A DNA stretch of 7,287 nt from Clostridiales bacterium. Its GTDB lineage: Bacteria; Bacillota; Clostridia; Christensenellales; Borkfalkiaceae. The position numbers and the translations under genes were made by a program. The notes under the pieces were generated by a model. That model was not told the origin of the DNA. It made no database searches and saw only the letters and a program-made list of their open reading frames with translations. Each line of letters opens with the position of its first letter. Within the stretch, counting starts at the first letter, position 1. Location: the NCBI GenBank assembly GCA_021635425.1, contig JAJWOJ010000095.1, positions 1-7,287 of the forward strand, in the 5' to 3' direction. Shown here in pieces: positions 1 through 6,875 of this stretch.

Positions 1-195
1 ACCATAACGTTCGACCCGTCTGGCGGAACTGCCGTTGACGGCATAGTCGTCGGCGAAGGCGAAAAAATCGGCGCGTTGTCCCCTTCTTACAAGGCGGGGT
101 TTGTCTTCACGGGTTGGCATTATGATCAGACGTGTCAGAAAAAGGTCTCCGAGGACGATCGGGCGCATAACCCCTTAACTCTTTATGCGGGCTTT
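1..195 (+). other. C-terminal part of a canonical InlB B-type (Listeria-Bacteroides) repeat
   Basis: The first 65 codons read as a typical InlB B-repeat (Flg_new family). There is an opening strand TITFDPSGGTAVDG, an EGEKIG turn, then KAGFVFTGWHYD with the hallmark Gly-Trp at residues 38-39, and the closing strand LTLYAGF at 59-65. In Listeria internalin B and many gut Bacillota proteins this roughly 70-residue module is a small beta fold used as a stalk or for weak surface interactions. Because the window opens at what looks like the first strand, more copies may lie upstream. Confidence 0.85.
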
Positions 196-3100
196 TCGGG
201 CGAAGCCGCGGGAACGATAAGGAAGGTAAAAAGCGTTAAAAACATCTCGACTTCGCCCGAAATTATCGTTAAAACGGACGGAATAATTCTTCACGACGAA
301 AACGCGGGGGATTATCTTTCGTTTAAGACGGGCGGCGAAGACGATGTAGAATTTATCTGCAAGCCGCAAACGGAAAACGGAGCGGAGAAGAAAAACGAAT
401 TCGTAATAGAATCCGCAAACGGACTTACCGAGGGCGAAGTTTATTTTATAAAAGCTTTGTCGTCCTCCGTTAAAATTCTCGGCGTTGACGGAAACGACGT
501 CGAAGAGGCGGACGAGGTTACGGTAACCGTTTTCAAGGAAGAACGCGAAATAATAATAAAAAATCCCGCAAAGCACATAAGCGGAAACAAACTTGCGGGG
601 CTTGAAGAAGAAGTTTATACATATATAGACGGCGGACTTGAAAAACAGGTAAACCGCATGGTCGTGAAAACAGACGAAATTATTGCCGAGGGCGATATTT
701 TAACCGTGGGCGAGGGAGAAGAAGCGGCGGACGACGATTATATCTGCAAGGTTATCGCGGCAAAAAGAGAAACGATGCAGTACGTCGTCGGAAACGAAAT
801 TTTTACGGACGAATTTCTCGTTCTGGACGTGGTTACGCCGAATGCGGACGACGTGTATTCCGAACTCGACGTATACGGGTCGGCAAAAGCCGAACTCGAA
901 GGCGTTATCAGACTATCCGAGGAGGAGATTTTGAAAAACGTCGAGGAAAACGAGGGTATCGTAAGGCTTAAATCGGCCGTTGCGAACGCTCTCGCAACCT
1001 CTTCCGCCGTGACGGAATATGCAGACAAGATGCCTACGGAAAAGGAAAGAGCGGAGTTTATCGAACAAGTTTCGATGTTCTCGTTCAGCCGCCCGAAAGT
1101 TAAAATCGACATAAAAGGAACAAGTCTTGCGTTCGGGATAGAAATCGGCGGCGAAATGCAGATAAAGAACTTCAAACTCGCAGTTTCGGTTAAGATAAGC
1201 AATTCCACGTCGGTGGAATATAACTACACGCTCTGCAAATCCCGCAAAGTAACCCTCAACCCGTTATTGTGGTTCTATACGGATATAAGGGTCGATCTTT
1301 CAAACGATTTCTCCATAGGCATTCAGGCTTCGGTCGAGTTTGCGGACGCAGCCGACGACATTCACGGCAGAATCGATATATCCGAGGAAATACAGGATAT
1401 AATAGACGCGAACAAGGACGGGCAAAACAAGTTTGCCGAGGCGATTTCGGGAAGTCCGCTTTGGGATGAGGAGGATTCCGAACTTGAATACGTCGATATT
1501 TTCAACATTCCGCTCGGGCAAATTCCTATTTTCGTTCCGATAGTCTCCCTGCAGCTCGATTTCAACGTCGTAGGTTCTTTGGGTGCGCGCGCGGGGCTTT
1601 ATATCGAATTTTCTCATCATTACGTCGAATCGGCAACGCTTACAAACGGCGAAGCCGCCGAGGGCGGCGGAAAGCCGAAGATGTACGACGGGTTCAGATT
1701 TACCCGCGCGACGACCGAAAACGAACTCGAAATCGACATAACCTTAAAGGGGCAGGTCGGTTTCAGAGTGGGGCTTGAAGCAAAGCTTTCCCTTTCCGTT
1801 CTCAAACTGAACAGCGTTGCGGCGGTTTACGTTTCCTTCCGTTTCGGACCGTACGTCGAGCTTAGCGGACTTGTAAACTTCCGTTACGCTTACGACGCGG
1901 TGAACAGGGTTTCGACAACCTCTCTTTACGGCGGATTGTATCTGGAAGCGGGGCTTTTCGTCAATGCGAAACTCGGCGCGAAATTTTTGGTTTACGATAT
2001 CAACACCGACCTTTTCGATTTTAAAATAAAGCTATACGGCGTGGGCGAGAGGCTTATTCCGCGCAAATTTACCGAGCGCATAAACTCGCCCGACGATCCT
2101 TACGTTATAACCAGGAGATATGCGGCGATTCGCATGAGCGCTATCCGTATGGACTATCTCGACATAGTTACGGGCGAAGTCGTCACGGATAACGCGACGT
2201 ATAACCGTTACGGCGCGACATTCGATTATGAAGCGGAGTTTTACGACGCGCCCGATTATCAGACGGAAGATTATCAAAAGTACGTGCGTATAACTTCGGG
2301 CGTATCCGTTGCGGTTAGCAGGGATTATCAGCTTAAATCGCTTAAATTCGCGGTGAAAATCAGGCTCGTCGAGAAAAACGGCGTTTACGCAAGCGGAATC
2401 GAGAGAATATTATATATGGAATACTTTAATCCCGCGGGCAGAGACCTTGCCGTTAAAGACAGCGCGTTCATGAACATGTATAAAACGGGCGCGGGAACGG
2501 TGAACGACGTGCTTTACAGATATACGTTCACCGAGGGCGAATTCGTCGTTCCGCCAGAAGTGACGGAAGCAGACCTTCCCGTCCGCGCGGGCTATTATCT
2601 CGATATGTCCGATTTGTGGGAGAAATATTATCCGCATCTCGGAAATAAAGTTGACGAGAATTGGGACGGAACGTTCGGAAAGGTGACTTACGGCGATTAT
2701 AGCATTACGTTTTATCGCCTTAAGTGGAAGATGAGAACCTTCACGGCGAAGTTCTATACGCCCGAATACGCAAACGCGGATACCATTCTGAATTACAGTT
2801 TCGCGCTTGAAACCAAAGCCGTTTTTGCGGAAGATACCGGATATCTCATTCTTCTGACGGATAATATTCCTATCCCCGCGATAAACGGCAAGAAATACGA
2901 CGGTTATTCGAGCGGTTGCGGGCTGAATTTCTATAACGATTATTTCACCGTGAACGGCGAGAAACCGGAATTTAAAAACATCGGCGTTCAAAGCGGAACT
3001 TATCCCGTGGTTCATGTGGACGTAACGTCGGATCTTTATAAAAACGGCTTGAAAGGCATTTACGGCGGAATCGAATTCTATGCGAATTATTCCGACGAAG

Positions 3101-6100
3101 GAGTGTTCACCGAAACTTACGTTTTGCAGACGGAAACCGTAAAGCGGATAAAAGCAGAATATAAACCGTTCGATTACGAGTCGGGCGTTATCCGTCCTCT
3201 CCCGCCCGAAAGCTTTGCGATAGGCTCGGAGTTTACCGAAAACGGCAAAACTTACGTCATAACGGGCTATCGCGACATAAATCCCGCGGACGAAGCGAAT
3301 TGCAGATATTACGGCGTCGACGATATGCCGAACGTCGATAAAAACAGAATTTATTACGTCCTTTTCGAGCGCAAAGGTTATGCCGAACTGCCCGTATATT
3401 ATATAAATATAGTCGCGAACGGCAAGAGTATAGGGGATTACGGCGTTAAAGAGGGCGAAAAAATCAACCTCGAACTCATAAAAATCAATTACGACGACAA
3501 AACTATCGTCGGCAGACTTACGGGCTATCCGAGAGATAAGATAGACGAAGCATTCGGAAGTTATAAAACCGAGTGGAACGCCACGGGCGTTCCCGCCGAA
3601 ATGCCGAGCGGAGACTTAACGATAAACGTCACCGCAACTTACGCCTACAAATCTCTCACGGCGGAGTTTGTCATAACCGATCCTTTGCAGTCTTTCGCTT
3701 ACGGTACGGGCTACGAAACCCGCGCAAACGGAGACAGAGCGGCGGTGATAACGGGAAAGAGCTGGACGTACGGCTCAACGGACGACGAGGCGTTTTATTC
3801 CTTCCCGAAGCTTAACGATTATTTCGATATGTCCGCAAAGAAATATTATTCGTTTGCGGGCTGGAAGAACCGATACGGCGAAGTTATGCCGTACGGAATA
3901 AGAACGGCTTTCGTTTCCTCGGCGGTATACACGCCCGTTTTCGAAGAGAGAAGCGCGAAAGCGACGCTGTATTTTATAAATTACAGCGATTACGGCTACG
4001 AATATTGCTATAAGATAATATCGGGCGATTATTTCGGCAAAACGCTTAAAGAAATCATCGCAAGCGAAAAAATCGCCGATCCGACGCGCGGCGACGAGAG
4101 CGGGAAATCCGATTTCGGCTTTATCGATTGGGGCGTCGACGCGGAAAAATACGTCGTCGGCAGCGAAAAGGATATCGGCGGGGCGATAAAAACCGAACTT
4201 ACGTTCAAAGCGCGTTACAGCGAGAAAAATCAGGTTCGTAAAATAACTTTCGACGCGGCAGACGGAAAATTTGCGGACGGGAAGTCGGTTATGACGATAA
4301 ACGCGGAATTCGGCGAAGTTATCGACCTTACGAAGATTAAGCCCGAAGATTATTCGGACGGGCGCGGGGAATTCAGATTCGCGTTCTGGACCACCGTTCT
4401 CTATTCGGAAGAAAACAGAGCGGAAACGTCGATTGTCGTCGGAAAAGACGACGTAACTCTCTATGCTTATTATCTTTTAAACCCCGCGACGATAACTCTT
4501 ACGTTTAAAGGTCGCGTTGCGGTCGATCCGTCGGACGGAAGCGGAAACGTTTATTTCGGCGGGGATAAAACCAAGCTAAAAATGGAAGTTTCGGGGCTTT
4601 ACGGCTCGAAATATTACTTAACCGCCAACTTGTTCGCGGTTGACAGCATTTCGAAATCTTTCACCCCCGATTATCTTAAATGGACGTGGGGCGGAAAGGA
4701 ATACGTAAGCGAGTTTTATAACGACGGGTATATGGCGGAAATTCCGTTCGACGAAAACGCGGAAGTGGAAATAATGTTCAGACCCGCCGAGGACAGAATA
4801 GTGAATATAGCCTTCTTGTCCGACGGATATTGCTACGAAGAGGACGGAACGATAATAGACGGCGTTTACTGCAAAGGCTTTATGAGCGGATTTAAGCACG
4901 TTATAAATTATTACGAGCCTTACGGCTCGACCGTCACCGTGCCTTTCGTCGATTATTACAGCGAAAATTATTACGTGTTCGACCGTTTCGAAAGCGAGAC
5001 GATTAACGGGGAAAAACCGACGGATAAGATTATAGTCCGCGCGGGCGAAGAAATTACGTTTACGGACGATATAGTTTTCCGCGCCGTGTACGTTCATGAC
5101 AAAGCGGCAAAAGTAGAACTTACCTTCCGTTCCGAAGAATACCCGTTCGGCGGCGCGGCGCGCGCTAATCTCATAGGTCTGATGATTTTCGGCGACGGCA
5201 GCGTTGAAATCAGACATTACGGCGTCAGCGGGGAAAAGATAGGCTTTAACGAAGTTCCGTCGTGTAAAGGCTTGAAGTTTGTCGGCTGGACGACGGACGG
5301 AAAAGACCTTGTCACTCCGTCCGAACTTGCACAGCTCGAATACTCTTCGAAAACGACTTATTACGGCGTTTACGAGGAAGACGAAAGCGCGATTTACACC
5401 GTTACGCTCAATTCGGGCGACGGCTCTTTCGGCGGAGAAAAAACGAAGACGTTAAACGGCGTTAAGTTCGGAACGCTTGCAAAAACGCTCGCAACTCCCG
5501 TTTCGGAAAGCGAAAATCTGATTTTCAGTCATTATGAAGACGAAAACGGTTATCCCGTTACGGCTGTCGAAAAAGACGTAACTTTATACGCTTGTTACGC
5601 AAAACCCGTTTCGAACTTCAAAGAACTTTCGGCGATAAACCTTGCTTTAAACGATAATTACGTTTTAACGGGCGACATTCTCGGCGATTATTCCGAGTAT
5701 AAGGAGTGGACGGCTATAGGTTACGGCTCGCAGAGCGGTTTTGCGGGTACGTTCAACGGCGACGGGCATACGATAAGGTTCAACGCGAGAACGACTTCGG
5801 TTGGCGGCTTCGGGCTTTTCCATAAGCTTAGCGGAACCGTTTACAATCTCTTTGCTTCCTGTTCGTTCTCCTTAAACGGCAAGGTTTCGGTTTCCTCTCT
5901 CGGCGCGTTTTGCGGGGAGGTTGCGGCAAGCGGAAGGATTATCGACTGCGGAAGTTTCTTCGGTTCCGACATTGCCGTTTCTACAAATCGCAAACTCGGC
6001 GTTGCTGGTGCGATAGGCGTCAATAACGGACTTATAGACGGACTTATGGCGGGAATGAGAGGAACTTTGAGCGTCGAATCGGACAGCTTGGTTATGGTCG

Positions 6101-6807
6101 GCGGAGCGGTCGGCGAAAACCGCGGAATTATAAAAAACGTCAATTTAAGCGGCAGAAGCGGCGCGCTCAATTTAAGCCTTGCAAAAAGCCTTGATTGTTA
6201 CGTTGGCTATCTCGTCGGTGTGAACGACGGCGAAATTTACAACAGTTTCTCCGAAAGGGCTATCTGGATTTCTCTTTCTCAGGGCGATAATATCTATCTT
6301 GAAAAATCGATTGTCGCGGGAAGTTTTGCGGGTAAAAATAACGGAAAAACGGAAAATTGTATCACTTGTGCCGATATCTTGGAGTATAGCGTCGAAAACT
6401 TAACGCTCGGCAAAGAGGGATTGTACGTTACCGAAAATCCTTACGGCGGCGAAGAAATGTTCTGTATTTACAGTATCGATAAAAATTCCGAGGACATGAT
6501 GCGGGTTTTAGAGTGTATAGTATATCTGGACGATAACGCGCAGAAAAAGGGCAGTACGGAATACTTGGAGTACACTCTGAACGAATATCGCGCACTTTAT
6601 CCGGAGTTTGCGACAAAGCTTCTTTCCCTTAAACATTCTATCGCATACGGCGGATTTACAGGACAAAACGCAGGCGAAAGAATAAATTCCGCGGCTATTC
6701 CCGATGTTGGGACGGGCAACGGAGACGAACTCATCGCGGCGTGCGGGTTCAACGAGATTAAATGGAATTATATCGAAAACCTTTTCCATTCGAGTTATGC
6801 GAAATAA
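1..6807 (+). CDS. Giant multidomain repeat-rich surface/secreted protein, 5'-truncated by window
   Basis: The reading frame is open from base 1 to the TAA at 6805-6807 with no frameshift, so at least 2268 residues belong to one protein whose start and signal peptide lie upstream. A TTG at 76 is not the start, because the codons before it encode the first half of an InlB-type repeat. Domains by window residue: partial InlB B-repeat (1-65); acidic strand-rich region (66-300) and a helical stretch (301-360); unassigned alternating-strand beta domain (364-684); a Tyr-rich region (685-911); diverged InlB-like modules (912-1866); GLUG-repeat domain (1872-2268). There is no catalytic motif, LPXTG, C-terminal membrane helix or SLH domain in the visible part. 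Families with this mix are large extracellular proteins of gut Bacillota, so an adhesin or cell-surface matrix role is inferred, with ligand unknown. No terminator is visible after the stop. The coding call is very secure; the function is not. Confidence 0.95.
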   Translation, partial: TITFDPSGGTAVDGIVVGEGEKIGALSPSYKAGFVFTGWHYDQTCQKKVSEDDRAHNPLTLYAGFSGEAAGTIRKVKSVKNISTSPEIIVKTDGIILHDENAGDYLSFKTGGEDDVEFICKPQTENGAEKKNEFVIESANGLTEGEVYFIKALSSSVKILGVDGNDVEEADEVTVTVFKEEREIIIKNPAKHISGNKLAGLEEEVYTYIDGGLEKQVNRMVVKTDEIIAEGDILTVGEGEEAADDDYICKVIAAKRETMQYVVGNEIFTDEFLVLDVVTPNADDVYSELDVYGSAKAELEGVIRLSEEEILKNVEENEGIVRLKSAVANALATSSAVTEYADKMPTEKERAEFIEQVSMFSFSRPKVKIDIKGTSLAFGIEIGGEMQIKNFKLAVSVKISNSTSVEYNYTLCKSRKVTLNPLLWFYTDIRVDLSNDFSIGIQASVEFADAADDIHGRIDISEEIQDIIDANKDGQNKFAEAISGSPLWDEEDSELEYVDIFNIPLGQIPIFVPIVSLQLDFNVVGSLGARAGLYIEFSHHYVESATLTNGEAAEGGGKPKMYDGFRFTRATTENELEIDITLKGQVGFRVGLEAKLSLSVLKLNSVAAVYVSFRFGPYVELSGLVNFRYAYDAVNRVSTTSLYGGLYLEAGLFVNAKLGAKFLVYDINTDLFDFKIKLYGVGERLIPRKFTERINSPDDPYVITRRYAAIRMSAIRMDYLDIVTGEVVTDNATYNRYGATFDYEAEFYDAPDYQTEDYQKYVRITSGVSVAVSRDYQLKSLKFAVKIRLVEKNGVYASGIERILYMEYFNPAGRDLAVKDSAFMNMYKTGAGTVNDVLYRYTFTEGEFVVPPEVTEADLPVRAGYYLDMSDLWEKYYPHLGNKVDENWDGTFGKVTYGDYSITFYRLKWKMRTFTAKFYTPEYANADTILNYSFALETKAVFAEDTGYLILLTDNIPIPAINGKKYDGYSSGCGLNFYNDYFTVNGEKPEFKNIGVQSGTYPVVHVDVTSDLYKNGLKGIYGGIEFYANYSDEGVFTETYVLQTETVKRIKAEYKPFDYESGVIRPLPPESFAIGSEFTENGKTYVITGYRDINPADEANCRYYGVDDMPNVDKNRIYYVLFERKGYAELPVYYINIVANGKSIGDYGVKEGEKINLELIKINYDDKTIVGRLTGYPRDKIDEAFGSYKTEWNATGVPAEMPSGDLTINVTATYAYKSLTAEFVITDPLQSFAYGTGYETRANGDRAAVITGKSWTYGSTDDEAFYSFPKLNDYFDMSAKKYYSFAGWKNRYGEVMPYGIRTAFVSSAVYTPVFEERSAKATLYFINYSDYGYEYCYKIISGDYFGKTLKEIIASEKIADPTRGDESGKSDFGFIDWGVDAEKYVVGSEKDIGGAIKTELTFKARYSEKNQVRKITFDAADGKFADGKSVMTINAEFGEVIDLTKIKPEDYSDGRGEFRFAFWTTVLYSEENRAETSIVVGKDDVTLYAYYLLNPATITLTFKGRVAVDPSDGSGNVYFGGDKTKLKMEVSGLYGSKYYLTANLFAVDSISKSFTPDYLKWTWGGKEYVSEFYNDGYMAEIPFDENAEVEIMFRPAEDRIVNIAFLSDGYCYEEDGTIIDGVYCKGFMSGFKHVINYYEPYGSTVTVPFVDYYSENYYVFDRFESETINGEKPTDKIIVRAGEEITFTDDIVFRAVYVHDKAAKVELTFRSEEYPFGGAARANLIGLMIFGDGSVEIRHYGVSGEKIGFNEVPSCKGLKFVGWTTDGKDLVTPSELAQLEYSSKTTYYGVYEEDESAIYTVTLNSGDGSFGGEKTKTLNGVKFGTLAKTLATPVSESENLIFSHYEDENGYPVTAVEKDVTLYACYAKPVSNFKELSAINLALNDNYVLTGDILGDYSEYKEWTAIGYGSQSGFAGTFNGDGHTIRFNARTTSVGGFGLFHKLSGTVYNLFASCSFSLNGKVSVSSLGAFCGEVAASGRIIDCGSFFGSDIAVSTNRKLGVAGAIGVNNGLIDGLMAGMRGTLSVESDSLVMVGGAVGENRGIIKNVNLSGRSGALNLSLAKSLDCYVGYLVGVNDGEIYNSFSERAIWISLSQGDNIYLEKSIVAGSFAGKNNGKTENCITCADILEYSVENLTLGKEGLYVTENPYGGEEMFCIYSIDKNSEDMMRVLECIVYLDDNAQKKGSTEYLEYTLNEYRALYPEFATKLLSLKHSIAYGGFTGQNAGERINSAAIPDVGTGNGDELIAACGFNEIKWNYIENLFHSSYAK
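196..1089 (+). other. Acidic strand-rich region ending in a predicted helical segment, within the giant CDS
   Basis: Residues 66-363 match no family I can name. They are acidic (clusters such as GGEDDVEF, GEGEEAADDD) with short hydrophobic alternating stretches that suggest beta sandwiches. A weak internal repeat pairs VKTDGII...FICK (90-121) with VKTDEII...YICK (222-250). A phrase TPNADDVYSELDVYG (279-293) follows, and then residues 301-358 look helical, with an Ala-rich core and many Glu and Lys. A role as a spacer or interaction module before the next beta domain is inference. Confidence 0.45.
1090..2052 (+). other. Unassigned alternating-beta-strand domain, Gly/aromatic rich
   Basis: Residues 364-684 contain a series of strands with alternating hydrophobic and polar residues separated by short turns, many with glycine. 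Examples are VKIDIKGTSLAFGIEIGG (366-384), GQVGFRVGLEAKLSLSVL (584-601), VYVSFRFGPYVELSGLVN (609-626), and YGGLYLEAGLFVNAKLGA (643-660), ending in FDFKIKLYGVGER (672-684). A Pro-rich strand, IPLGQIPIFVPIVSLQLD (503-520), divides the domain. Between its halves lies a loop DANKDGQNKFAE (469-480) that resembles an EF-hand calcium loop. The pattern resembles amphipathic sheets of barrels or large beta sandwiches, but I cannot name a family. The strand pattern is seen; the fold is inferred. Confidence 0.5.
2734..5598 (+). repeat. Array of about ten diverged InlB B-like modules at protein level
   Basis: Residues 912-1866 consist of consecutive beta modules. Each ends in a strand like the canonical LTLYAxY, with last aromatic or equivalent at residues 1030, 1122, 1214, 1314, 1406, 1491, 1595, 1697, 1791 and 1866. 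Each carries a core like FxGW, with its aromatic at 969, 1090, 1176, 1288, 1377, 1463, 1563, 1663, 1763 and 1845. The core reads GW, GY, DW, FW, TW, RF or HY in different copies. The clearest copies are 1738-1791 (LKFVGWTTDG) and the last, 1797-1866, which has near-canonical length and opens with YTVTLNSGDGSF. Module 1132-1214 resembles the MucBP/InlB variant that ends in W...P..MPSGDLTI. The array is probably an elongated stalk. DNA-level repetition is not evident, so divergence is old. Confidence 0.7.
5617..6804 (+). repeat. C-terminal GLUG-repeat (predicted right-handed beta-helix) domain
   Basis: The entry FKELSAINLALNDNYVLTGD (1873-1892), then WTAIG (1903-1907), then FAGTFNGDGHTIRF (1914-1927) is the classic cap seen before GLUG repeats. 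Seven GLUG-like motifs follow: GLFHKLSGTVYNL (1938), GAFCGEVAASGRIIDC (1968), GAIGVNNGLIDGL (2003), GAVGENRGIIKNV (2035), GYLVGVNDGEIYNS (2069), GSFAGKNNGKTENC (2107) and GGFTGQNAGERINS (2217). Motifs one to six are 30-38 residues apart, while the last follows a 93-residue insertion (2124-2216). GLUG repeats occur in bacterial adhesins and IgA-peptidase-like surface proteins, where stacked copies form a beta-helix. The end CGFNEIKWNYIENLF looks like the natural domain terminus. The family call is firm; binding or enzymatic role is unknown. Confidence 0.85.
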
Positions 6808-6813
6808 AACTGA

Positions 6814-6842
6814 TTGACATGGTTTATCCGATAGTGTATAAT
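6814..6842 (+). promoter_or_regulatory. Consensus sigma-A type promoter for the downstream gene
   Basis: A perfect -35 TTGACA (6814-6819) and a perfect -10 TATAAT (6837-6842) are separated by exactly 17 bases, the optimum for the housekeeping sigma factor. There is no extended -10 TGn. Transcription would start near 6849, giving a leader of roughly 27 bases before the TTG start. The -35 box begins only 6 bases after the upstream stop codon. No operator-like inverted repeat is visible, so constitutive strong expression is the simplest reading. Confidence 0.88.
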
Positions 6843-6862
6843 AAAGAAAACTCACATTGAAT

Positions 6863-6868
6863 GAGGAG
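6863..6868 (+). promoter_or_regulatory. Shine-Dalgarno GAGGAG that selects the TTG start at 6876
   Basis: GAGGAG lies 7 bases before TTG at 6876, an ideal spacing. It overlaps the alternative in-frame ATG at 6861, so it cannot serve that start, and it is only 2 bases from the out-of-frame ATG at 6871, too close for efficient use. It therefore decides the start of the downstream gene. Confidence 0.8.
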
Positions 6869-6875
6869 AAATGTT

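Noticed and set aside
76..78. TTG as the start codon of the giant gene
   Set aside because: The frame is open to base 1, and the 25 codons before it encode the first strand and turn of an InlB B-repeat that continues past the TTG; no ribosome binding site precedes it.
1269..1469. Plus-strand out-of-frame ORF of 66 codons
   Set aside because: It overlaps the continuous main frame, is Arg/Gly rich from frame-shifted codons, and has no family resemblance.
1090..2052. Outer-membrane autotransporter barrel
   Set aside because: The domain is internal, not C-terminal, and lacks a terminal aromatic barrel signature; other signs point to a Gram-positive-type host. Kept only as an unassigned beta domain.
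2410..3015. Minus-strand ORF of about 200 codons
   Set aside because: It lies wholly inside the giant gene, has no recognisable domain, and is rich in Arg, His and Ile as expected for the complement of this codon use.
4618..5217. Minus-strand ORF of about 200 codons
   Set aside because: Same reasoning: fully antisense to well-supported beta modules, with no ribosome binding site context or domain signal.
6808..6875. Riboswitch or intrinsic terminator in the gap
   Set aside because: The gap is 68 bases and is filled by the promoter and ribosome binding site; no stable GC stem with a T-run is visible and the leader of about 27 bases is too short for a riboswitch.
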